From: Acidobacteriota bacterium
Lineage (GTDB): Bacteria > Acidobacteriota > Blastocatellia > Pyrinomonadales > Pyrinomonadaceae
Assembly: GCA_003222855.1 (NCBI GenBank)
Contig: QHXH01000275.1
Location: forward strand, 1-6,534
Length of the DNA stretch: 6,534 nt
Direction: 5' to 3'
Below the pieces are notes generated by a model that worked only from the letters and a program-made list of their open reading frames with translations, made no database searches and was not told the origin of the DNA. Each line of letters starts with the position of its first letter. The stretch's first letter is position 1. This document shows, in pieces, positions 1-6,416 of this stretch. A program made the translations under genes and the position numbers.

Positions 1-2
1 CA

Positions 3-1082
3 GCCCGCGAGACTTTCGGCAGCATCAACGTGACCCGTGTCCGGTTGAAGCGCCAACGTGGCAGTAAGCTCGGTTATGTCGGCCAGTACGCCACTTTCGT
101 GCTAGCCTCATTTTTCTATCTTGCTTCGAGATCCCTCACGCGCCGCTACGATCTTGTCCACGTGCATAACATGCCGGACATCCTCGTTTTCGGTGCGACC
201 GTGCCAAAGCTTCTCGGCGCCAAAGTTATTTTGGACCTGCACGATCCGATGCCCGAGCTCATGCAGACGATCTTCAGGTTGCCCGAAAAAAGCTTAAGCG
301 TGGTCATGTTAAAGCGACTCGAGAAGTGGAGTATTCGCTTTGCAGACCTCGTGCTGACAGTGAATCTTGCGTGTAAGAAAATCTATTCTTCACGCAGTTG
401 CCAGCCGGATAAGATCAAAGTCGTAATCAATTCACCCGATGACGAAATCTTCCGCTTTCAGCGCGGTGACGTCCGCGATGTGGATGGAAAGAACGGCAAC
501 GGGTCCGAACCTTTTGTGATTCTCTATCACGGGTCGTTAGTTCACCGCAATGGCTTCGACCTAGCGGTAGCGTCCCTCGAGAAGGTGAGGGAGGTAATTC
601 CATCTGTCCGATTGAGTGTTTGTGGTGAGCAGACGGACTTCTTCGAGAAGGTGATGGAATCGGCCCGGCAGCGGGGACTCGACAGCATTGTCGATTATCT
701 TGGTGTCCGAAATCTCAAGGAGATCGTGGAAACGATTGAAGATTGTGACCTCGGAATCATCCCTAACCACCGGAACATCTTCACTGAGATCAATACGCCA
801 ACGCGCATCTTCGAATACCTCGCGCTGGCGAAACCAGTAATTGCCCCGAAGACAAAAGGAATTCAGGATTATTTTGGCGATGATGACCTGATCTTTTTCG
901 AGGTGGGGAATGCTGATGATCTGGCGCGAAAAATCGAGTTCGCCTTTTTTCATCCGGCTGAGGTAGCGGAAACGTTAAAACGCGGCCAGGCTGTTTATCG
1001 GTCACACACTTGGAGCCGCGAGCGGCTCACCTTGTTGAATTCAATTGGCGAACTCCTCCACGGGGGTACCGGAATATTGTGA
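3..1082 (+). CDS. Glycosyltransferase family 4 protein, 5'-partial
   Basis: This is most likely a GT-B fold, retaining glycosyltransferase (GT4 type) that moves a sugar from a nucleotide-sugar onto a lipid-linked glycan at the cytoplasmic face of the membrane. The reading frame is open to the left edge with no stop, so the GTG at 30 is probably internal and perhaps 30-45 N-terminal residues lie outside the window. Visible landmarks are the donor-fold segment DLVHVHNMPD (150-179), followed by a strand ending in LDLHDPMPEL, the start of the second Rossmann domain around YHGSLVHRNG (about 525-554), and the C-terminal nucleotide-sugar binding stretch FEYLALAKPVI (810-842). That last stretch is the GT4 counterpart of the EX7E region and carries the conserved Glu. 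The gene ends 130 bases before a polysaccharide deacetylase on the same strand, which fits a glycan assembly operon. Family assignment is firm; donor, acceptor and linkage cannot be read from the sequence. Confidence 0.9.
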   Translation, partial: ARETFGSINVTRVRLKRQRGSKLGYVGQYATFVLASFFYLASRSLTRRYDLVHVHNMPDILVFGATVPKLLGAKVILDLHDPMPELMQTIFRLPEKSLSVVMLKRLEKWSIRFADLVLTVNLACKKIYSSRSCQPDKIKVVINSPDDEIFRFQRGDVRDVDGKNGNGSEPFVILYHGSLVHRNGFDLAVASLEKVREVIPSVRLSVCGEQTDFFEKVMESARQRGLDSIVDYLGVRNLKEIVETIEDCDLGIIPNHRNIFTEINTPTRIFEYLALAKPVIAPKTKGIQDYFGDDDLIFFEVGNADDLARKIEFAFFHPAEVAETLKRGQAVYRSHTWSRERLTLLNSIGELLHGGTGIL

Positions 1083-1212
1083 TTACTCTCTGTCTTTTAC
1101 TTTTGCTTACGCTGCTGCTGACACCAGCCGATTCTCACAGCCTGAGCGAGAGTAAGAGCAGGGGCGGTCCCAGACGGTCTTCAAGCGGATTAAATTAGCT
1201 TCTCGGCTCGAA
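1083..1212. other. Intergenic spacer without a clear signal
   Basis: This is 130 bases between the glycosyltransferase stop and the deacetylase ATG. The first half is pyrimidine-rich (CTCTCTGTCTTTTACTTTTG), and the end is TTAAATTAG-like. An 8-base inverted repeat, TTACTCTC at 1083-1090 and GAGAGTAA at 1148-1155, brackets a 57-base loop; it is probably chance. I see no convincing -35/-10 pair, no GC-rich hairpin followed by a T run, and no Shine-Dalgarno motif before 1213. A short frame crossing it (1010-1198) has a leucine-rich run but begins inside the glycosyltransferase and looks incidental. Confidence 0.5.
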
Positions 1213-2874
1213 ATGATCGGTGTTGTTGCCAATGAGACCGAACATCCCGCCGTGGTCGAGTTCTTTGAGTTGTTCAAGACACCCTGGGAATTTTACCGAT
1301 CCGGCGCGCATTATGATGTCCTGATTTGCTCAAACAGCTTAGTCCCCGAGAACAACGCTGGGCTGCTGTTACTCTACGGCGCGCAGCGGCAGGCGTTCGA
1401 GGAATGCCGAAGCATGAAGACACGGCCGGCTCCCGGCCGCGATTTTGTTTCTTTTCGCGGCGAGCGAATGCCGATTTATGGAAGTTGTATTCTCTTCGAT
1501 GGCGGAGGCAACGAAGTTCTCCTTCACGAAGGAACAAACTCGCCTGCTGCTGTTTCGGTAGCTTCTGGCACTCAAGCGGTCGTTCGCCTGGGCTTCGATC
1601 TCTTCGCAGAAGTCCGCCACCTCTTGACGCAAGGACAACCAGCAGAATTCGCCAGCATTCCTACGCTAGAACTCCATATTTCGCTTCTCCGGGAGCTGAT
1701 CCTCAGCCAGGGGCTCCCTCTGGTCGAGATACTTCCCGTGCCCGCAGGCCATCGCTTTATCGTCTGCCTTACTCATGACGTTGATCACCCGCGTGTGCGC
1801 TATCACAAGTGCGATCATACAATGTTCGGTTTTCTCTACCGGGCGCTGATTGGCTCGGTAATCGACTTTTGTCGAGGAAGAAGGTCTTTGCAGCAGGTAG
1901 CTACCAATTGGAAGGCCGCGCTTTCCCTGCCTCTGGTATTTACTGGAATTGTCAAAGACTTCTGGAATCAGCTCGATCAGTATCTGGAGTTGGAAAGGGA
2001 CCTTGCCTCCACCTTCTTCATCATTCCGACAGAGGGGAACCCCGGCGTTGATTCTCGCGGTCGAACAAGAGCAAAGCGCGCCTCGCGCTACGCTTTGGCC
2101 GATATTGCCGACGACTTGAAGAAGCTGCTTTCTGCAAACCGTGAAATCGCTGTTCACGGCATCGATGCATGGCGCGACAGCGCAAAGGGCCGTGGTGAAT
2201 GCGAACGCGTTCAGAAAATCACGGGCACAACCGAGACAGGCGTTCGGATGCACTGGCTTTACTTTGATTTGCAAGCACCACTGACCCTCGAGAAAGCCGG
2301 CTTCTCGTATGACTCAACGGTTGGCTACAACGAAACGATCGGATACCGTGCGGGAACAGCTCAAGTCTTCAAGCATCCTAACGTCGATAGGTTGCTCGAA
2401 CTCCCATTGCACATTATGGACACGGCCCTGTTTTATCCGTCATACATGAACTTGTCCGATGACCTGGCGCGGGCTGCGATGCTGCCGTTGATCGAGAATG
2501 TAACAAGATTCGGCGGCGTTCTCACCATTAACTGGCACGACCGTAGCCTCGGCCCTGAAAGGTTGTGGGGCGATTTCTATGTCACTTTGCTCAACAATCT
2601 GCGCGCCAGGAAACCTTGGTTTGCTACGGCGGCACAAACCGTCTCATGGTTTCGCAACAGACGCGAAACATCGTTTGACAGTGCCACACACGATGGCCGA
2701 AACATCTGGGTGCAGCCGGCTAATAATGAACTTGCTAGTAATGCCGCCAATGTTCCGCCGTTAGTAGTGAGGGTATACAACCGCGGCGGTTCAACGCGCG
2801 ACCTCCGTGGCCGCAGCGCCGCCTTCGAAGACTTCACAATTGATACCTGCGACTCACTTCTGATCGCTGCTTAG
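1213..2874 (+). CDS. Polysaccharide deacetylase family protein (NodB-like) with N-terminal extension
   Basis: The 553-residue protein belongs to the carbohydrate esterase 4 / NodB-like group found in exopolysaccharide loci, where such enzymes are thought to remove N- or O-acetyl groups from sugars. Residues 1-180 form the extra N-terminal domain typical of this long subfamily (VVANETEHP, then FELFKTPWEFYR). The catalytic domain begins with LTHDVDH at 186-192, which carries the motif 1 Asp pair. It continues with EIAVHGIDAW (311-320, the motif 2 position, H315), RMHWLYFD (345-352), GFSYDSTVGYNETIGYRAG (363-381), LELPLHIMDTALF (395-407) and LTINWHDRSLGPERLW (437-452, H442/D443). Motif 2 reads HGIDAW rather than the classical HSxxH, which I recall as normal for this subfamily. 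The C-terminal 70 or so residues are a less conserved tail. ATG 1213 is chosen because the protein then starts like its relatives; no Shine-Dalgarno is visible. There is no signal peptide, so the product is probably cytoplasmic. Family is certain; substrate is unknown. Confidence 0.9.
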   Translation: MIGVVANETEHPAVVEFFELFKTPWEFYRSGAHYDVLICSNSLVPENNAGLLLLYGAQRQAFEECRSMKTRPAPGRDFVSFRGERMPIYGSCILFDGGGNEVLLHEGTNSPAAVSVASGTQAVVRLGFDLFAEVRHLLTQGQPAEFASIPTLELHISLLRELILSQGLPLVEILPVPAGHRFIVCLTHDVDHPRVRYHKCDHTMFGFLYRALIGSVIDFCRGRRSLQQVATNWKAALSLPLVFTGIVKDFWNQLDQYLELERDLASTFFIIPTEGNPGVDSRGRTRAKRASRYALADIADDLKKLLSANREIAVHGIDAWRDSAKGRGECERVQKITGTTETGVRMHWLYFDLQAPLTLEKAGFSYDSTVGYNETIGYRAGTAQVFKHPNVDRLLELPLHIMDTALFYPSYMNLSDDLARAAMLPLIENVTRFGGVLTINWHDRSLGPERLWGDFYVTLLNNLRARKPWFATAAQTVSWFRNRRETSFDSATHDGRNIWVQPANNELASNAANVPPLVVRVYNRGGSTRDLRGRSAAFEDFTIDTCDSLLIAA

Positions 2875-2893
2875 AGCGTTTGAGCAAGTACAT

Positions 2894-2914
2894 CTAGCCC
2901 CGGTGAGTGGCTAG
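2894..2914 (+). other. Small inverted repeat downstream of the deacetylase
   Basis: CTAGCC at 2894-2899 and GGCTAG at 2909-2914 are perfect complements around a 9-base loop, 20 bases after the deacetylase stop. The following TAATTCATTT is only moderately T-rich, so a terminator role is possible but weak. The repeat covers the GTG at 2907, one possible start of the next gene, and so mildly favours a later start. Confidence 0.25.
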
Positions 2915-2939
2915 TAATTCATTTAGAGGCTTGCGAGCC

Positions 2940-3635
2940 ATGTTGCCTGGATCAACCATTCTTTTCTCGATTGTGTTGCTTGCGCTCATTAGCCAAACCG
3001 CTTTTGCCGGGAAGCCGTTCAACACCTCAACAACATCAACCGGTGAAGCTATATCACCTGAACGGGACTTTGAAGTCGCTGTGGAAGCCGGATGGCTACA
3101 TCCGAAATCTATGGATGAAAGCTTTTGGCTGATACACGGCGACAAAAACGGATTAATAATTGCATCGCCGATCAATGGTCTATTATACATTCGATTCACT
3201 AATTTAGGCGACGCACCTATCATGATTGACTCTTATTCGATCGAGGTGCTGAGCGGCAAACAAGAGTGGGTAAGGCTTGTTACGATCGACGCGCACAGCG
3301 GCGAAGTTTATAACCGTGGTCCTACCGATGATATGAAGCAAGCGTGTCGATCGAACATAGAAAAAGACACATTTGATTATGCGATCGCAAACAAAAACAT
3401 CGAACCTCGCCACACCGTTAGAGGCTGGGTCTTTGTCGAGGCGCCTGAAGCCGGTTTGGAGGGCGGCAAAGAAGCACGTTTTAATGTAACGGACATTCTT
3501 GGCAATAAAGCTGTAAGGCCCATTAAGGTCCTTACAGGAGAGTCGCAATCCGTGCAACCGAGATTGCTTCATGTTGGGGAAACAAAGGACCTCAGCCAGG
3601 CGCGCAAACAATTCTATAGCGAGACTCACTCTTGA
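2940..3635 (+). CDS. Hypothetical protein, probably exported
   Basis: I do not recognise this family. From ATG 2940 the product has 231 residues. Its start is a hydrophobic stretch (STILFSIVLLALISQTAFA, roughly residues 5-23) ending in an Ala-x-Ala type signal peptidase site before GKPF, so it is likely secreted to the periplasm or outside. The mature part is mostly polar and beta-rich in character, with segments such as GLLYIRFTNLGDAPIMIDSY, EWVRLVTIDA and HTVRGWVFVEAPEAG. These resemble an immunoglobulin-like or other beta-sandwich fold, with no catalytic motif I can name. Start choice is open: GTG 2907 and TTG 2931 are in frame and would give the leader the Arg residues a signal peptide normally has, while ATG 2940 has AGAGG (2925-2929) 10 bases upstream. 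Three sampled lines inside the gene count 35-45% GC, below its neighbours, suggesting separate acquisition. It lies between a deacetylase and sugar-nucleotide genes, but I assign no role. Confidence 0.75.
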   Translation: MLPGSTILFSIVLLALISQTAFAGKPFNTSTTSTGEAISPERDFEVAVEAGWLHPKSMDESFWLIHGDKNGLIIASPINGLLYIRFTNLGDAPIMIDSYSIEVLSGKQEWVRLVTIDAHSGEVYNRGPTDDMKQACRSNIEKDTFDYAIANKNIEPRHTVRGWVFVEAPEAGLEGGKEARFNVTDILGNKAVRPIKVLTGESQSVQPRLLHVGETKDLSQARKQFYSETHS

Positions 3636-3691
3636 AGTCCTGCCTAGGCTTCTAGTCCTTCTCGCTTTCTCCTTTTGAATTTCCTTTGGCC

Positions 3692-4679
3692 GTGTCATCG
3701 AACAATCTAGTCCTGGCCCAAATCGGATGTGGCTACTGGGGCCCGAACCTGCTGCGCAATTTCAGCGAGGCGGAGGAGTGCCGCGTAGTAGCCTGCTGCG
3801 ACCCGGACCCTGAGCGGCTGGCCCACGCCAGGCTCAAGCACCCCGGACTGGAAACGACCGACGATTACCAGTGCATCCTTGGTAACCGAGACATTCATGC
3901 GGTGGCGATCGCCACGCCCGCCCACACGCATTACGAACTGGCCAAACGCGCTTTGGAAGCCGGCAAGCACGTGCTGGTGGAAAAACCGATGGCGGTGTGT
4001 GATGACCGGTCACACGTTCGTTTATAACTCAGCTGTCCGTTATGTGAAAAGACTGATCGATGCCGGCGAACTAGGTGAACTTCGCTACATTTACAGCCAG
4101 CGCCTAAACCTCGGCCGGATTCGTTCCGACATCGACGCCCTCTGGAACTTCGCTCCCCACGATATCAGCATCATTCAATATTGGCTCAACGACCCGGAGC
4201 CGATCTCCATTGGCCGCCAAGGCATGGCTTATATGCAAGAGGGGATCGACGACGTTGTTTTCCTTAATCTCGAATATCCCGGAAAAGTGATCGCAAACAT
4301 TCATGTTAGCTGGTTGGACCCACAGAAAGTGCGAAAAATGATTATCGTCGGCTCGCGCAAGATGGTGGTTTACGACGATATCGCCGAGAACAAGCTCCTC
4401 ATTTACGACAAAGGAATCGATCGCCGGGCGATTCTTGGTGAGAACATGGACTTCGACAATCCCGAAGGTCCGCAGTTCGACTATCGGAGCGGTGATATTC
4501 TGATGCCGGAAGTCAAGTTTGCGGAGCCAGTCCGCGTCGAGGCTGAACACTTCGTTAATTGCATCCGCAATTCACAAAAACCACTCACCGGGCTCAGCCA
4601 CGCGCGAACTGTCGTTTCCATTCTTGAGCGCGCGCGACCGCTGAACGGCGAGGTTATTCATGAGAATTTTGCGACATGA
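3692..4679 (+). pseudogene. Gfo/Idh/MocA family oxidoreductase, broken by internal deletion and frame change
   Basis: This is an NAD(P)-dependent sugar oxidoreductase that in intact form would probably oxidise C3 of a UDP-HexNAc or its uronic acid. The 5' part, in one frame (3692-4027), shows the Rossmann motif IGCGYWGPNLLRNF near the start and VEKPMAV (E97-K98-P99), the signature Lys motif. That frame then runs into DDRSHVRL and stops at 4027. Homology resumes in another frame at 4002 with MTGHTFVYNSAVRY and continues through LNLGRIRSDIDALWNFAPHDI, with the catalytic-type His-Asp at 4158-4163, to the stop at 4679. Between KPMAV and MTGHTF relatives have about 19 residues, of which only 4 bases (3998-4001) remain, so about 53 or 56 bases are missing and the frame is lost. 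GTG 3692 is preferred to TTG 3686; neither has a Shine-Dalgarno. GC drops from about 63% to about 51% across the break. It may be a true pseudogene or an assembly or recombination junction. Confidence 0.85.
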
Positions 4680-5149
4680 ATCCAGTCACGCGACGCATGG
4701 TAGGGTTTGTCGACGTAAGGTTCGGCGCAAATGTGACGGTCATTGAGCCGACAAACTTGTACGGCTGCAACATCGGCGATGATACCTTAATCGGGCCTTT
4801 CGTTGAGATCCAAAAGGGAGCAATCATCGGTAAGCGGTGCCGGATTCAATCCCACTCGTTCATATGCGAGCTGGTTACAATTGGGGACGACTGTTTCATT
4901 TCTCATGGCGCCATGTTTATTAACGACCTGTTTGGCGAGGGTGGCCCGGCCGGAAAACTGGAGCTTTGGCGGCCGACCACACTTGGCAATCATGTGAGTG
5001 TTGGAACAAATGCAACAATCCTTCCGGTCACCATCTGTGATCACGTGGTTATAGGAGCTGGGGCAGTCGTGACTAAGGATGTTACCGTCTCAGGCATTTA
5101 TGCGGGCAATCCAGCCCGCCTCCTCCGTCGCCTTCCAGCCGTGCCGTAG
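4676..5149 (+). CDS. Left-handed beta-helix acyltransferase (sugar N-acetyltransferase, WbpD-like)
   Basis: The 157-residue protein is built almost entirely of hexapeptide repeats, for example CNIGDDTLIGPFVEIQKGAI (31-50), IGKRCRIQSHSFICELVTIG (51-70), and near the end TTLGNHVSVGTNATILPVTI then CDHVVIGAGAVVTKDV. It closes with the usual YAGNPARLLRRLP. Such trimers use acetyl-CoA or another acyl-CoA. The stretch FISHGAMFINDLF (74-86), with His77 and Asn83, matches the loop of the WbpD/WlbB type, which N-acetylate the 3-amino group of UDP-2-acetamido-3-amino-2,3-dideoxy-hexuronic acid. It is somewhat shorter than Pseudomonas WbpD (about 190 residues). ATG 4676 overlaps the oxidoreductase stop as ATGA, indicating translational coupling in an operon; an in-frame ATG at 4697 is an alternative. 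The aminotransferase that would make its substrate follows directly. The fold is certain; the precise acceptor is inferred from context. Confidence 0.9.
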   Translation: MNPVTRRMVGFVDVRFGANVTVIEPTNLYGCNIGDDTLIGPFVEIQKGAIIGKRCRIQSHSFICELVTIGDDCFISHGAMFINDLFGEGGPAGKLELWRPTTLGNHVSVGTNATILPVTICDHVVIGAGAVVTKDVTVSGIYAGNPARLLRRLPAVP

Positions 5150-5158
5150 CCTCGGCGT

Positions 5159-5179
5159 AGGCGGGTAACTATTCCGCCT
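5159..5179 (+). other. Short hairpin in the spacer after the acyltransferase
   Basis: AGGCGG (5159-5164) pairs perfectly with CCGCCT (5174-5179), and a G-T wobble inside extends the stem to 7 over a 7-base loop. It begins 10 bases after the acyltransferase stop. No T run follows, so a full intrinsic terminator is unlikely. Together with the preceding CGTAGCCTCGGCGTAGGCGG it could be a remnant of an interspersed palindromic repeat or an mRNA-stabilising hairpin. Confidence 0.35.
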
Positions 5180-5206
5180 GACTTCCGAATTCTGAGTTTT
5201 GACTTC
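5179..5206 (+). repeat. Degenerate 7-base tandem repeat, four units
   Basis: Four consecutive heptamers read TGACTTC, CGAATTC, TGAGTTT and TGACTTC, with a partial TGG after them. The first and last are identical and the middle two differ at two to three positions each. The array starts on the last base of the hairpin stem and ends 6 bases before the ATG of the aminotransferase, so it fills the space where a Shine-Dalgarno would be expected. Confidence 0.45.
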
Positions 5207-5212
5207 TGGCCG

Positions 5213-6376
5213 ATGAAAATCCCCTTCGTTGACCTGCACGCCCAATACCTCACGATCAAGCAGGAGATCGACAGGGCGATTGCCGAAGTGATTGCCCAGT
5301 CAGCCTACATTCGCGGACCGCACGTGGACGCATTCGAGGAGGCATGGGCGAGAACGCTTGGCGTGAAACGTTGCGTCTCGTGTGCGAACGGGACCGACGC
5401 AATCTACATCGCCCTGAGAGGGCTTGGCTTGAAACGCGGCGATGAAGTAATTACCTCGGCACACTCCTGGATCTCGACATCCGAGACAATCACGCAGGCC
5501 GGCGGGCGAGTCGTGTTCTGCGACACGGACGAGGAAACTTTCACGATTGATCCGGTCGACATCGAAGCAAAGATTACGCCTGCCACGGTCGGAATCATTT
5601 CAGTGCATCTATATGGACAGCCGGCGGACATGGGCGCGATCATGGCGATTGCGCGAAAGCACAATCTGTGGGTGATAGAAGATTGCGCCCAGGCACATCT
5701 GGCAAGGTACAACGGACAGTTGGTGGGAACCTTTGGCCACGTTGCGACCTTCTCATTTTACCCGGGCAAAAACCTGGGCGCCTACGGGGATGCGGGATGC
5801 CTTGTGACCAATGATGATCAACTCGCCGACTGGATGGCAACATTCGCGCGTCATGGCGGCAAAGGCGATCATGTGATGGAAGGGATCAACAGCCGTATGG
5901 ACGGTCTGCAGGCAGCTATTCTGAATGCAAAGTTGCCACATTTACCGGCATGGACTAAGGCGCGCCGCCATGTCGCCGCGCGTTATGACGAGCTTCTGGA
6001 GGATGTAGGTCATGTTGCGACACCAAAAGTCGGGGCCGGCCGAGACCATGTTTATCACCTCTATGTCATTCGCACGGAAAACCGGGATGATCTTAGAAAG
6101 CATCTCACAGACGCCGGCATCGCAACGGTTTTGAATTATCCCAAAGCCCTCCCATTTTATCCTGCGTACGCTCATCTTGATCACGGCTCAGCGGATTTTC
6201 CCGCTGCTTATGCCAACCAGACTCGCATTCTGTCGCTTCCCATTTACCCAGAACTTCCTAATGAAGCGATTGAAGAGGTCGCCTTTGAGATCAAGAACGC
6301 TTTCAAGCCCACTCGCGGGCAGAGCAGAAACCGCGGAGTAGCGGAGCCGGTCCTCATGTCAGACATGACGAGATAG
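5213..6376 (+). CDS. DegT/DnrJ/EryC1/StrS family PLP-dependent aminotransferase (WbpE-like)
   Basis: This is a 387-residue sugar aminotransferase of aspartate aminotransferase fold, expected to move an amino group (usually from glutamate) to a keto-sugar nucleotide, most likely the C3-keto of a UDP-HexNAc uronic acid. It opens with the family hallmark IPFVDLHAQY. PLP-binding features follow: ANGTDAI (58-64, phosphate-binding), HSWISTSETI (84-93), VIEDCAQAH (154-162, with the ring-nitrogen Asp157 and Gln160), and FSFYPGKNLGAYGDAG (180-195), in which Lys186 is the Schiff-base lysine. The C-terminal domain has NSRMDGLQAAIL and HVYHLYVIRT, both usual for the family. Length is normal apart from a polar tail of about 20 residues (GQSRNRGVAEPVLMSDMTR). 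ATG 5213 gives the standard N-terminus; no Shine-Dalgarno is present. Its place after a Gfo/Idh gene and a WbpD-like acyltransferase argues for WbpE-like activity over other DegT functions such as 4-amination, but that is inference. Confidence 0.93.
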   Translation: MKIPFVDLHAQYLTIKQEIDRAIAEVIAQSAYIRGPHVDAFEEAWARTLGVKRCVSCANGTDAIYIALRGLGLKRGDEVITSAHSWISTSETITQAGGRVVFCDTDEETFTIDPVDIEAKITPATVGIISVHLYGQPADMGAIMAIARKHNLWVIEDCAQAHLARYNGQLVGTFGHVATFSFYPGKNLGAYGDAGCLVTNDDQLADWMATFARHGGKGDHVMEGINSRMDGLQAAILNAKLPHLPAWTKARRHVAARYDELLEDVGHVATPKVGAGRDHVYHLYVIRTENRDDLRKHLTDAGIATVLNYPKALPFYPAYAHLDHGSADFPAAYANQTRILSLPIYPELPNEAIEEVAFEIKNAFKPTRGQSRNRGVAEPVLMSDMTR

Positions 6377-6416
6377 AGCACCAGCAAGACTACTGCAATT
6401 CTATCCATTCCAAGCT

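Noticed and set aside
561..1005. Two minus-strand open frames opposite the glycosyltransferase
   Set aside because: They are antisense to strongly conserved glycosyltransferase sequence and their translations show no recognisable motifs.
1083..1155. An 8-base inverted repeat, TTACTCTC and GAGAGTAA, as a possible terminator or operator
   Set aside because: The arms are 57 bases apart, AT-rich at the ends and not followed by a T run; one such match is expected by chance in a spacer of this kind.
1010..1198. A 62-codon + strand frame with a leucine-rich hydrophobic run, overlapping the end of the glycosyltransferase and the spacer
   Set aside because: Its start lies well inside the glycosyltransferase, it has no Shine-Dalgarno, and the hydrophobic run comes from a CTT/CTG-rich non-coding stretch; the tail is low-complexity Ser/Arg.
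1326..2274. Several open frames on both strands within the deacetylase region
   Set aside because: The 553-residue deacetylase reads through with conserved motifs along its length; the others are Arg/Ser/Pro-rich or motif-free shadows.
3204..3698. A 164-codon minus-strand frame opposite the hypothetical secreted protein
   Set aside because: The + strand frame has a signal peptide and a convincing domain-like composition, and follows the direction of its neighbours; the minus frame has no motif and would be the only gene on that strand.
3879..4001. The apparent N-terminal part of the second oxidoreductase frame, before MTGHTF
   Set aside because: These roughly 40 residues (Trp/Arg/Pro-rich) are the out-of-frame reading of the conserved first half, so a separate gene starting at 3879 is not credible.
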